A stretch of DNA of 34,782 nt from an uncultured Dyadobacter sp. Its GTDB lineage: Bacteria; Bacteroidota; Bacteroidia; Cytophagales; Spirosomataceae. The notes beneath the pieces are model-generated. The model was not told the origin of the DNA. It did not search any database and saw only the letters and a program-made list of their open reading frames with translations. Positions 1-8,358 of this stretch are shown in pieces. A program made the translations under genes and the position numbers. The stretch spans positions 1-34,782 of the forward strand of contig NZ_CAMLSE010000054.1 in the NCBI RefSeq assembly GCF_946482605.1, written 5' to 3'. Position 1 is the first letter of the stretch, and every line of letters begins with the position of its first letter.

Positions 1-1116
1 GAAATCGGTGGTTGGTACGATGCCTTGCTGGTAATTGTGACCGGCAGAAAAGTAAATGTTTCCCTTTTCATTCCCTTTTGTAAGTGTAATGCTGTTGTTG
101 GTCCGGAAGCCTGTTTGATAAAAGCCCCGGAAGTTGTCGTAGATCCGGTCGGTTGTGTTGCCGATAATAGACGGACCGAAGGACTGATAGGGTGTCCGCT
201 GGCGCACTTCTGTTGGTGAGATGAATTCACCAAAACGCCCCTGGATGAACCGGCGCTGGATATCGGGCGACTTCCCAAGCACATCCACCCCACCCGATAG
301 TGACACCGACACATTGAGTTTACCCGATTTCCCCCGTTTTGTTGTGATGATAATGGCGCCGTTCGAGGCTCGTAAGCCATACAAAGCTGTTGCGGCAGGC
401 CCTTTTAGAACCGAAATACTCTCGATGTCATCCGGATTGATGTCCGCTGCACGGTTGGTATTCGCAAATTGCTCCGACGCTCCCGGTGAAGCGGAACCTG
501 CGCTCGGCAATGGGCTGCCGGCTGTGGTAGCATTACTGATGATAATGCCGTCCACGACAAAAAGTGGCTGGTTATCCGCGCTGCCACTGAGCGAGGTAAT
601 GCCTCGCAAAATGATGTTCACACCCGCGCCGGGTGCGCCGCCGGAGCCCGTGATAACCGCCCCGGCCACCTTTCCCTGCAATGCACCCACCATGTTGGGA
701 TTTCCGGATTCGCGGATCTCGTCCGCCTTGATCGACTGGATCGAATAACCAATGGCTCGCTTTTCCTGCGTCTGCCCTAGTGCCGTAACTACTACCTCGC
801 CCAGCATCTCCGCTTCCGGTTCCAGCTGCACATTGATTACACTCCTGCCGCCCACGCTTTCCTCCCGACGTTTGAAGCCGACGAAGCTGAAAACCAGCGT
901 AGCGCCATTCGCGACCGATAGTGAAAACTGCCCTTGTTCATTGGTGGTGGTTCCCTGCGAGGTTCCTTTGATACTCACGCTCACACCCGGCATCTCTGAG
1001 CCCTCCTGGTCGGTAACCTTCCCGGTCACGCCAATGGACTGTGCGCACACGCCCTGCCACGTCAGCAGCAGTACGCACAGCCCCCATAAGTTGTTGTGAA
1101 GTAATTTTTTCATCAT
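1..1116 (-). CDS. SusC/RagA-family TonB-linked outer membrane transporter, N-terminal part (runs off left edge)
   Basis: The first 372 codons are present; the gene continues beyond position 1. An ATG at 1116 (a second at 1113) opens a hydrophobic signal peptide ending near VCAQ (about residue 26). A carboxypeptidase-D-like regulatory domain follows (about residues 28-105, with the segment GKVTDQEG and the motif FSFVGFKR), then a plug domain. Plug hallmarks are LRGITSL, QPLFVVDGI and SVLKGPAATALYG followed by IIITTKRGK. In this family such proteins are TonB-driven outer membrane channels that import glycans or peptides together with a SusD lipoprotein; any SusD partner would lie outside the window. 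The substrate cannot be told. The family call is firm; the start could be either of the two adjacent ATGs. Confidence 0.95.
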   Translation of the reverse strand, partial: MMKKLLHNNLWGLCVLLLTWQGVCAQSIGVTGKVTDQEGSEMPGVSVSIKGTSQGTTTNEQGQFSLSVANGATLVFSFVGFKRREESVGGRSVINVQLEPEAEMLGEVVVTALGQTQEKRAIGYSIQSIKADEIRESGNPNMVGALQGKVAGAVITGSGGAPGAGVNIILRGITSLSGSADNQPLFVVDGIIISNATTAGSPLPSAGSASPGASEQFANTNRAADINPDDIESISVLKGPAATALYGLRASNGAIIITTKRGKSGKLNVSVSLSGGVDVLGKSPDIQRRFIQGRFGEFISPTEVRQRTPYQSFGPSIIGNTTDRIYDNFRGFYQTGFRTNNSITLTKGNEKGNIYFSAGHNYQQGIVPTTDF

Positions 1117-1199
1117 AAATAGTTAGGTGATCATTGCACATACCATGTAATTTACAATTCATTCTTCAAAAAGTATCAATAAATACACCATTAAGACAA

Positions 1200-1232
1200 C
1201 AAAAGGTAACATATTGATTAGCCAGCGGTCAA
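1200..1232 (-). promoter_or_regulatory. Candidate Bacteroidota promoter for the SusC-like gene
   Basis: On the minus strand TTG (1232-1230), a 21-nt spacer and TACCTTTTG (1208-1200) resemble the Bacteroidota -33/-7 pair (TTTG and TAnnTTTG), with the -7 element one base longer than consensus. It lies about 85 bases upstream of the ATG. Weak candidate. Confidence 0.3.
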
Positions 1233-1320
1233 TATGGATTTGCCGTGAGTCAGGCGTGGTCGAAAAGATGAATGTCAGCGGGGAAGGGGGCTATAACAAA
1301 ACAATTACAGCTAATGACAA

Positions 1321-1344
1321 AAGGCGACCCTGTCGGATCGCCTT
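1321..1344 (-). terminator. Hairpin downstream of phosphoglucomutase gene
   Basis: AAGGCGA at 1321-1327 pairs with TCGCCTT at 1338-1344, with a possible extra CC/GG pair inside. It starts about 30 bases past the stop codon at 1376. The minus-strand tail is only moderately T-rich, so termination is plausible but not certain. Confidence 0.5.
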
Positions 1345-1375
1345 CGCATTGTTTATCAACTTAATAAGACTTTCT

Positions 1376-3139
1376 CTATTTAAGATTCAGCTCTTCTCCG
1401 ATCGCCTTCACTTTCTCTTTCAAAGAAGCATATACGCTGTCGAAATCTTCGTTCCGTTCAAGCGCAGCACGCACGCCTACGTAGAACTTGATCTTCGGCT
1501 CCGTACCGGACGGACGGCAGGTGAATTTGGTTCCGTCTTCGGTGAAGAATTGCAGTACATTCGATGATTCGATACCCATTTCTCCGGAAGGAATGGCAGT
1601 AGTAGCAGCAGTTTTGAAATCGGTGGTCGTCAATGCTTTATAATCGTCCATTCTCACCACAGGTGAACCAGCGATGGTTTTCGGAGGATTAGCACGAAAA
1701 TCAGCCATCATCTGCTGAATTTCATCCGCCCCCGATTTGCCCTTTTTCGTCAGCGAAATAAGTCCTTCATAATAGAAACCAAACTGCTTGTAGATTTCCA
1801 TCAGCATATCGAACAAACTCAGCCCTTTATCTTTGGCATAGGCAGTAAGCTCGGCGATCATGGCACAGGATGCAATGGCGTCTTTGTCGCGGACGGCATC
1901 TCCGATCAGGTAGCCGTAGCTTTCTTCACCACCCCCGATAAACTGCTCTACACCTTCTTTCTCGCGGATCACCTGCGCGATGTATTTGAAACCCGTCAGC
2001 GTGTTGTAGCACTTCACGTCGTAGGCCGCTGCCATTTTGTCGATCAGGTCGGTGGTCACGATGGTCTTGCAAACAAACTGGGTGCCCGTCAGCTTGCCGG
2101 CGTCCTTCCACGCATTCAGGAGGTAATAAATGAGTACGCTGGCCGTCTGATTACCATTCAGCAGCTGGATTTCGCCGTGGTGATTCTTCACGGCAATCCC
2201 TACCCGGTCGGAATCGGGGTCGGTTCCCATCACCAGGTCCGCATCGATTTCCTTCGCTTTCTCTACTGCCTTGGACATCGCTTCGCTTTCTTCCGGGTTG
2301 GGATACACCACCGTCGGGAACTGCCCGTTGCCTTTCGGCTCGGCTTGCTCCTCGATCACAGTGACAGCTTCAAAACCCATTTTGGCCAGCAATTGTGGCA
2401 CCAGGGTCACACCGGTTCCATGCAGCGGCGTATATACGATTTTGAGGGCTTTCTGGCGTTCCAAAGCCCCTTTCGAAATCGAGAGCGACAAGATATGGTC
2501 GATGTATTTTTCATCTACGTCAACGCCGATCTTTGTTATTTTCGAGCTATCGCCGTCAAATTTGACCTGATCGATTGACTGGATAGCGTTTACCTCATTG
2601 ATAATGTTGGTATCATGCGGAGCCACGACCTGTGACCCGTCCGTCCAGTAAGCTTTATAGCCATTGTACTCCTTAGGATTGTGGGAGGCCGTCACGACCA
2701 CTCCGCTTTTACAGCCGAGCAACCGGATCGCAAATGAAAGCTCCGGCGTAGGACGCAATGCTTCGAAGAGGTATACAGAAATGCCATTGGCCGAAAAAAT
2801 ATCCGCTATGATTTTGGCAAATTCATCCGACTTGATCCGGCTGTCATATGCAACTGCAACGCTCTTCTCCTCACCGGGAAAAGCCTGATTAAGATAGTTT
2901 GCCAGTCCTTGTGTAGCTGTTCCTACCGTGTACCGGTTCATTCGGTTGGAACCGATACCGATGAGGCCTCTTAACCCTCCAGTACCAAATTCCAGGTCTT
3001 TATAAAATGCATCCGTCAGTTCCGTGTCGTTTCCTTCATCGATCAGTTGTTGAATGGATTGCTTTGTATCGATATCATAATCACCGTTGAGCCAGCTGCT
3101 CACTTTGGTCATCACATTCGGTTCCAATTTTGCAGTCAT
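1376..3139 (-). CDS. Phosphoglucomutase/phosphomannomutase family (alpha-D-phosphohexomutase)
   Basis: This is a 587-residue cytosolic phosphohexomutase that would interconvert hexose 1- and 6-phosphates through a phosphoserine intermediate. All four family signatures are visible: the active-site serine loop TASHNP (about residue 150), the Mg2+ loop GTDPDSDR (about 307), the sugar-specificity loop GGGEESYG (about 405) and the C-terminal phosphate-binding loop RPSGTEPKIK. Length fits PgcA-type phosphoglucomutases. An ATG at 3139 is preferred; the frame also holds a TTG at 3145 only two codons upstream. It lies downstream of, and in the same direction as, a GH63-like glucosidase, which fits a role in glucan or glucose-phosphate metabolism (inference). 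Whether glucose or mannose phosphate is preferred cannot be read from the sequence. Confidence 0.93.
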   Translation of the reverse strand: MTAKLEPNVMTKVSSWLNGDYDIDTKQSIQQLIDEGNDTELTDAFYKDLEFGTGGLRGLIGIGSNRMNRYTVGTATQGLANYLNQAFPGEEKSVAVAYDSRIKSDEFAKIIADIFSANGISVYLFEALRPTPELSFAIRLLGCKSGVVVTASHNPKEYNGYKAYWTDGSQVVAPHDTNIINEVNAIQSIDQVKFDGDSSKITKIGVDVDEKYIDHILSLSISKGALERQKALKIVYTPLHGTGVTLVPQLLAKMGFEAVTVIEEQAEPKGNGQFPTVVYPNPEESEAMSKAVEKAKEIDADLVMGTDPDSDRVGIAVKNHHGEIQLLNGNQTASVLIYYLLNAWKDAGKLTGTQFVCKTIVTTDLIDKMAAAYDVKCYNTLTGFKYIAQVIREKEGVEQFIGGGEESYGYLIGDAVRDKDAIASCAMIAELTAYAKDKGLSLFDMLMEIYKQFGFYYEGLISLTKKGKSGADEIQQMMADFRANPPKTIAGSPVVRMDDYKALTTTDFKTAATTAIPSGEMGIESSNVLQFFTEDGTKFTCRPSGTEPKIKFYVGVRAALERNEDFDSVYASLKEKVKAIGEELNLK

Positions 3140-3185
3140 AATCAAGTTAAGTAGAATTAGTAAAGAGAATAAAATTTAAAACGAA

Positions 3186-3232
3186 TCCCTTTTTGACATA
3201 ACAGCCGGAACGGGGCTTACATCAAAAAGGGA
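3186..3232 (-). terminator. Long hairpin between glucosidase and phosphoglucomutase genes
   Basis: TCCCTTTTTGA (3186-3196) and TCAAAAAGGGA (3222-3232) form a perfect 11-bp inverted repeat. The 25-nt interior holds a further AGCC/GGCT pairing (3203-3206 with 3214-3217). It starts about 54 bases after the glucosidase stop. The minus-strand continuation is T-rich but interrupted. It could terminate glucosidase transcripts or act as a structured leader for the downstream gene. Confidence 0.5.
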
Positions 3233-3286
3233 CTAAGGATTATTTGAAATACTCCGTTAGTGTCATCAATGTAAATAAAAAAGGAA

Positions 3287-5977
3287 TCATTTACTTATTT
3301 CCGCTTCCACCTTCTCTACCGCAGCAAAAGACTCTTTCGCTGTTTTATGGATCAATTCGGCGACCAACCCTGTCCAGCCGGTTTGATGGCTGGCACCGCA
3401 ACCGCGGCCATTGTCTCCGTGGAAATACTCATAAAAAAGCACATGATCATTAAAATTCGGATCCCTCTGCATTTTCTCGTCATGTCCGTACACCGCACGT
3501 TTGCCTTCGGTATCTTTCTTGAAAATGTCGATTAACCGGCAGGCTATGGCCAGCGCGGCATCCTTGATAGTCGTCAGGTTCCCGGAGTTGGTCGGATACT
3601 CGATCATGAAATCTTCACCATAGTAGGTATGGAATTTCATCAATGAGTCAAAAATGAGGTAGTTCAACGGGAACCAGATCGGACCTCGCCAATTGGAATT
3701 ACCACCCATGATATCAGTCAACGCTTCGGCTGGTGTGTAATCCACCTGTAAAACCTCCCCGTTGATATAGAATTTGTAAGGATTCTCTTCATGGTACTTG
3801 GACAATGCGCGCACGCCGTAGTCGGACAGGAATTCGTTTTCGTCCAGCATCCGTTTCATGATCATCTTCATCCGGTGCCCGCGCAGAATGGACAGCAGCC
3901 TGTTTTCTCCTTTGCCCGACTCGAACCATCGCGAGATCAGACGCGCCAGGTCCGGGCGGTTGGCCAAAACCCATTCCACGCGTCGTTTAAACACCGGCAG
4001 CTTATCCAGGTTCTGAGGATCCAGGATCTCTACCGCGAACAGTGGAATAAGCCCAACGATCGACCTCACTTTCAGCAGAATGCTCTGCCCGTTTGGAATG
4101 TGGATGACATCGTAATAGAACTGATCTTCTTCGTCCCAGAGGCTGATCGACGAGTTTTTCCCGCCAATCGACTCCATAGCACCTGCAATGTGCAGGAAGT
4201 GCTCGAAGAACTTGGAGGCCATATCCTGGTAAACCGAATGCACGAGCGCAATTTCTACTGAAATGCGAAGCATATTCAAGGTGTACATCGCCATCCATCC
4301 GGTAGCATCGGCCTGCTGCAACTTACCTCCGAAAGGCATCGGTGTCGACCGGTCGAAAACTCCGATATTATCCAGGCCCAGGAAGCCGCCACTGAAAATA
4401 TTGTTCCCGGTATCGTCCTTCTGGTTGACCCACCAGGTGAAGTTGAGCAGCAGCTTGTGGAATATTTTTTCGAGAAACTCAATGTCCCCCACACCATTGT
4501 TCTGCTCACGGTCGATCTCGTAAACCTTCCAGGTCGCCCAGCCGTGCACCGGCGGGTTGACGTCCGAGAAGTTCCATTCGTATGCGGGTATCTGCCCATT
4601 GGGGTGCATATAGTACTCGCGCAGGAGGATTTCGAGCTGCCTTTTGGCAAAATCGGCATCGACCCTAGCCAGCGGCACACAATGGAATGCAAGATCCCAG
4701 GCCGCAAACCAGGGATATTCCCATTTGTCGGGCATCGAAATGATGTTGGCGGCGTAGAGATGTTTCCAGCCCGAGTTACGGCCCCATTTCCTACCCTGAT
4801 TAGGCCCGGGTTGTGCAGGGTCGCCTTTCAGCCATTCATATACATTGTAATAATAAAACTGCTTGCTCCAGAGCATTCCCGCATAGGCTTGCCGCTGGAT
4901 CGACCTGAGGTCGGCATCCGCAACATCGCGCTGCAGATCGTCATAAAATTCGTCTGCTTCCCGGATTCTTTTAGAAAACAGGTCTTCAAAACCACCAAAT
5001 GGCTCTGAAATAGAATGGTTTACGAAACGAAGCCGGAAGGTCGCGCTTTCGCCGCCCTTAATGGTTTTGGTAAACCTGGCCGCTGCCTTCGTCCCGATGT
5101 TATTTGGGTTAACACTATTCGATTTCTGACCGCTGACAATGTAGTCGTTGATACCGTCCTTCGGGTATGCCGTGTTATTGGCGGTGCCGTAGAGCTTTTT
5201 GAAGTTGGTTTCGTTCTCGCAGAAAAGCAATTCATCGGCCCCGTCGAGATACAGGTTATATTTCCCGTGTTTGCGGTGGGTCACTTCGATCAGCCGGTTG
5301 GAAATTCCGTTCATGATCGGCTTGTAGTTGAAAGCTTCGTAACCCCACGACCAAGTATTACGGAACATGATCGTCGGCAGCACCGTAATGGGGGCATCTT
5401 CGGTCCCGCGGTTGAACACCGTCACTTTCATCAGGATGTCTTCCTCATCGGCCTTGGCGTGTTCGATGAAAATATCGAAATATTCGTCGTTATCGAACAC
5501 ACCTGTATCCATGATTTCATACTCCGGATCCTGTTTACCGCGTCGGCCGTTTTCCTGGCGTAGTTTGTCGTACGGAAAAATCTGCTGCGGATACTTGTAC
5601 AGCATTTTAGTGTAGGAATGTGTGGGCGTGCTATCCAGGTAATAGTACATTTCCTTCACATCCTCTCCATGGTTCGACTCCCTGTTGGTGAGACCGAAAA
5701 TCCGTTCTTTCAGTATTTTGTCCTTATGGTTCCAAAACCCGAACGAAAGGCATATATGTTGCTTGTTATCGGAAAAACCGCCTATGCCGTCTTCTCCCCA
5801 TCGGTACGCTTTGGAGAGCGCCATTTCGTGGGTAATGTAATTCCAGGCGTCACCATTACCACTGTAATCCTCGCGAACCGTTCCCCATTGCCGCTCCGAC
5901 AGATAAGGTCCCCACTTCTTCCATCCCTTGTTTTCACTCTGAAGACGCAATCTAACTTTTTCAGCTCCGTGTGCCAT
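3287..5977 (-). CDS. MGH1-like / GH63-type glucosidase
   Basis: This 896-residue protein matches the large GH63-related 'MGH1-like glycoside hydrolase' group. An N-terminal beta-rich part (roughly residues 1-350, rich in Trp/Tyr, e.g. KKWGPYLSERQWG) precedes an alpha/alpha-toroid catalytic part (about 360-880) containing WKHLYAANIISMPDKWEYPW, GGFLGLDNIG, DATGWMAMYTLNML and the C-terminal GASHQTGWTGLV. It has no signal peptide, so it is probably cytosolic, cleaving alpha-glucosidic or related linkages in small glycans or osmolytes. Length is normal for the group. The ATG at 5977 is the only reasonable start. The downstream phosphohexomutase gene could process the released sugar after phosphorylation. 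The exact substrate is unknown; members of this group are often labelled only 'glucosidase'. Confidence 0.85.
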   Translation of the reverse strand: MAHGAEKVRLRLQSENKGWKKWGPYLSERQWGTVREDYSGNGDAWNYITHEMALSKAYRWGEDGIGGFSDNKQHICLSFGFWNHKDKILKERIFGLTNRESNHGEDVKEMYYYLDSTPTHSYTKMLYKYPQQIFPYDKLRQENGRRGKQDPEYEIMDTGVFDNDEYFDIFIEHAKADEEDILMKVTVFNRGTEDAPITVLPTIMFRNTWSWGYEAFNYKPIMNGISNRLIEVTHRKHGKYNLYLDGADELLFCENETNFKKLYGTANNTAYPKDGINDYIVSGQKSNSVNPNNIGTKAAARFTKTIKGGESATFRLRFVNHSISEPFGGFEDLFSKRIREADEFYDDLQRDVADADLRSIQRQAYAGMLWSKQFYYYNVYEWLKGDPAQPGPNQGRKWGRNSGWKHLYAANIISMPDKWEYPWFAAWDLAFHCVPLARVDADFAKRQLEILLREYYMHPNGQIPAYEWNFSDVNPPVHGWATWKVYEIDREQNNGVGDIEFLEKIFHKLLLNFTWWVNQKDDTGNNIFSGGFLGLDNIGVFDRSTPMPFGGKLQQADATGWMAMYTLNMLRISVEIALVHSVYQDMASKFFEHFLHIAGAMESIGGKNSSISLWDEEDQFYYDVIHIPNGQSILLKVRSIVGLIPLFAVEILDPQNLDKLPVFKRRVEWVLANRPDLARLISRWFESGKGENRLLSILRGHRMKMIMKRMLDENEFLSDYGVRALSKYHEENPYKFYINGEVLQVDYTPAEALTDIMGGNSNWRGPIWFPLNYLIFDSLMKFHTYYGEDFMIEYPTNSGNLTTIKDAALAIACRLIDIFKKDTEGKRAVYGHDEKMQRDPNFNDHVLFYEYFHGDNGRGCGASHQTGWTGLVAELIHKTAKESFAAVEKVEAEISK

Positions 5978-6030
5978 TAATCTATCAATTTTCGAAAGGA
6001 ATGAATTTCAATATTTACCCAATTTAGAAA

Positions 6031-6059
6031 ACCGGTTCTCAAAAACACGAGAAACCGGT
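6031..6059 (-). terminator. Hairpin between ddl-like and glucosidase genes
   Basis: ACCGGTTCTC (6031-6040) pairs with GAGAAACCGGT (6049-6059), with one bulged A. On the minus strand it is followed by a short T-run (GGTTTTC). It lies about 105 bases after the stop of the ligase-like gene and 54 bases before the glucosidase start, so it is a possible terminator or leader structure. Confidence 0.4.
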
Positions 6060-6163
6060 AGAAAGTTGAAAAAATTTAACAATCGGGCACCTGTTGTAAC
6101 CACCTCACTAGCAAATACATAATTCACTCATAATGAGACATTACAAACAATTAATAACACATT

Positions 6164-7870
6164 TTATCCGAGCGTGGCCAGGTCGCCAAGAACCTCGATT
6201 TCATAGGACACATTACCGGCAAAGAACGATGTTACAGCGGCCGCCCTGTCCGAAGTTTCTGTCAGTAACGGATGTCTGGTAGTATCCAGCAACGCTTCCA
6301 CATCGGCTACGTACTCCTTGAACATCAGCGGATTGGTAAGCTTATAATATCGATTTTCCGAGATCTTTAATACGGGTACCGGGGTAACCTTTCCTTCTGC
6401 ATTCAGCTTTCCGTAGCGCATGCGGGCGTCCACATATTCTTCGTCTGTCGCATTGAAGACAATCAATTCCTGAGGTTTTGGCGTTGCATTGTTGGCGATG
6501 ATCCGTTCATCCAGCACGGTGAGTAATGCACGCAAACGCCACGTCTGCTTACCTGTACGTATGCGCTCGCGCAGCGACTGGCGAACCAAATAGGTCAGCG
6601 CCTGAGTCACATTGAGCCCTATTTCCGCCATTTGCTTAAAAATAAAGGAGGTGGGCGACATTCCCGGGATCGTGTTCGGGTCGTGCAGGAGAATTGTCCC
6701 GTCCTCTGTCAGGAAGCCATCGATCCGCACGCATGCATCAATGCCCAATTGCTGGAACACGCTGGCGATCATCTGCTGAATCTCCTGGTTCTTTTCGAGT
6801 GAAGTGTCCACCGGAATACGCTTCCGGCTGGCCCCTGGCTTATATTTAGCGTTGAAATCGAACACCTTAACCATTTTGATGACTTCGCTCGGTGGCAATG
6901 CGAGGGGCGAGCCGTCATCGAACTGGATACAGCCGCACGAAAACTCCTGGCCATTGATGAACTCTTCGATCAGCACCTGGTCCTCCGCATTGGAACTGCT
7001 GAGTAAAGCGTGGGTATTCCCATCCGAGAAGTACGTTTCCAGTTCACCGATCAGCGTCGAGGGATGATGGATCGTCCTGCCGGCAAAGACAACGGGAAAT
7101 CCGATACCCTCGTCGAGATTAGCGACTTTCTGGCCCCAGGCAAGTTTTTCCGACTGGTCGAATGCAGCCCAGGTATCGGCATCCAGTTCGACCTGGAAAA
7201 AGCATTGATTAACCGCCGAAACAAATTCGTCCAGCGAGTCGTCCTTCACAATAGCCACACCAATGGAAGATCCCTGATGCGGTGCCTTGATCACCAATGG
7301 GAGGCCTAAATGTTTTTTCAATACTTGAAAAAGCAATGGATATTCTTTCGGAACCCATTGATTGTATTTGAGCGTCCAGCTCTTTTTCTCCTGGCCGTTG
7401 ACCAGGGCAATCATCTCGTTTTGCAATATTTTATCGATCCCGACCGCGGAACCCATTAGGCCCGGGCCGCTGTAAGGGATTTTGTACCATTCCAGCAAAC
7501 CTTGTATCGCGCCGTCTTCGCAGTCGGGGCCATGCATTGCAAGGAATGCAAAGTCGAAATGGGCGCTGAACTCTGATGGGTTAAGCAAAATACCGGTTTC
7601 AGCAGGAACACCGGCCGCAGCGAGTTCAGGAAAGGACTCCACATAGGTTTTGAACCCATCTTTCTGAAAGGCCGGAGCAGGATAAAACGCCCTGATTTCC
7701 GATGAGTACATCAGCTCCTTTTCCAGCAGGATAAAGCGTCCGAAACTGTCGACAAAGACCGGTACCGGTTCAAAAAGTGACTTATCGAGGTATTCAAATG
7801 CTGTTTTACCGCCCGCAAATGAGATCTCCCTTTCCCGGGAAGGGCCTCCAAAAAATATTCCGATACGCAT
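6164..7870 (-). CDS. D-alanine--D-alanine ligase-like ATP-grasp protein, extended
   Basis: The N-terminus (FFGGPSREREIS, residues 6-17), the segment MHGPDCEDGAIQGLLE (about 113), the ATP-grasp strand VIKAPHQGSSIGV, LIEEFINGQEFSCG and the metal/substrate region RIDGFLTEDG...NTIPGMSPTSF place this in the Ddl family, which makes D-Ala-D-Ala for peptidoglycan in the cytosol. At 568 residues it is far longer than usual Ddl (about 300-370). There is an insertion of roughly 75 residues before LIEEF and a C-terminal extension of about 120 residues after the catalytic core. At the metal-binding position where Ddl has Glu (NEVNT-like), this protein reads HDPNT, so Asp stands for Glu. It may be a working ligase of a lineage-specific type or a ligase for another dipeptide. 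The ATG at 7870 directly precedes the conserved first strand. Confidence 0.8.
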   Translation of the reverse strand: MRIGIFFGGPSREREISFAGGKTAFEYLDKSLFEPVPVFVDSFGRFILLEKELMYSSEIRAFYPAPAFQKDGFKTYVESFPELAAAGVPAETGILLNPSEFSAHFDFAFLAMHGPDCEDGAIQGLLEWYKIPYSGPGLMGSAVGIDKILQNEMIALVNGQEKKSWTLKYNQWVPKEYPLLFQVLKKHLGLPLVIKAPHQGSSIGVAIVKDDSLDEFVSAVNQCFFQVELDADTWAAFDQSEKLAWGQKVANLDEGIGFPVVFAGRTIHHPSTLIGELETYFSDGNTHALLSSSNAEDQVLIEEFINGQEFSCGCIQFDDGSPLALPPSEVIKMVKVFDFNAKYKPGASRKRIPVDTSLEKNQEIQQMIASVFQQLGIDACVRIDGFLTEDGTILLHDPNTIPGMSPTSFIFKQMAEIGLNVTQALTYLVRQSLRERIRTGKQTWRLRALLTVLDERIIANNATPKPQELIVFNATDEEYVDARMRYGKLNAEGKVTPVPVLKISENRYYKLTNPLMFKEYVADVEALLDTTRHPLLTETSDRAAAVTSFFAGNVSYEIEVLGDLATLG

Positions 7871-7970
7871 ACTTGATTATCCTGATTAATGCATTTCAAT
7901 GATGTGCGCAATATAAGGTACTAATCGGGAGGAATCAATTTATGCCTATTTACCGCGCCGATTAAAACGT

Positions 7971-8004
7971 AAAAAGCAGCTCCCCCTGAGAGGAACTGCT
8001 TTTA
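7971..8004 (-). terminator. Intrinsic terminator after the nifU-like gene
   Basis: AAAAGCAG (7972-7979) pairs with CTGCTTTT (7996-8003), with an inner TCC/GGA pair. The minus-strand run TTTTTACGTTTTAA follows. It sits 30 bases past the stop at 8033, as expected for the end of the mrp-nifU unit. Confidence 0.75.
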
Positions 8005-8032
8005 TTGGATACACAGTATTATTTTTCCGTTA

Positions 8033-8290
8033 CTATGCCAGTTCCGGCACGTTCACCGAAACAACTTTATTGATATACGGAACCGCCTTGCGGATCGATT
8101 CTTCCAGCCCGGCCCGGAAAGTCATGGCACTCATCGGACAGCTCTGGCACGAACCCTGCAATTCCAGTTTCACGATCAGGTCGTCCGTCAGCTCTACCAA
8201 TTTCACATCGCCGCCGTCTGCGTGCAGATAGGGACGCACCGTTTCGAGCGCCTGCTCGATCAATTCTATGGTTTTTTCTTTTGAATCCAT
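8033..8290 (-). CDS. NifU-like C-terminal domain Fe-S scaffold protein
   Basis: This 85-residue protein is essentially a stand-alone NifU C-terminal (Nfu-type) domain. The conserved segment HADGGDVKLVEL (about residues 23-34) is followed by GSCQSCPMS, giving the CxxC pair C48/C51 that in this family bridges a [4Fe-4S] cluster between two subunits. It would act in the cytosol as a carrier or scaffold delivering clusters to apoproteins. Length is typical of single-domain Nfu proteins. The ATG at 8290 is clear. The mrp/apbC gene lies 68 bases upstream on the same strand and is very likely co-transcribed, which fits a shared Fe-S job. Confidence 0.93.
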   Translation of the reverse strand: MDSKEKTIELIEQALETVRPYLHADGGDVKLVELTDDLIVKLELQGSCQSCPMSAMTFRAGLEESIRKAVPYINKVVSVNVPELA

Positions 8291-8358
8291 TGTTAAAAAG
8301 TCTGTCTGCTAAGATGCAAGATTATATCCAAAAAATCAAATCATTCATTTACTTCGTC

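Noticed and set aside
3140..3145. TTG start for the phosphoglucomutase
   Set aside because: An ATG two codons downstream is the more likely start; the same reasoning removes the TTG at 10553 (GSCFA), TTG at 27264 (M16) and GTG at 17673 (nusB).
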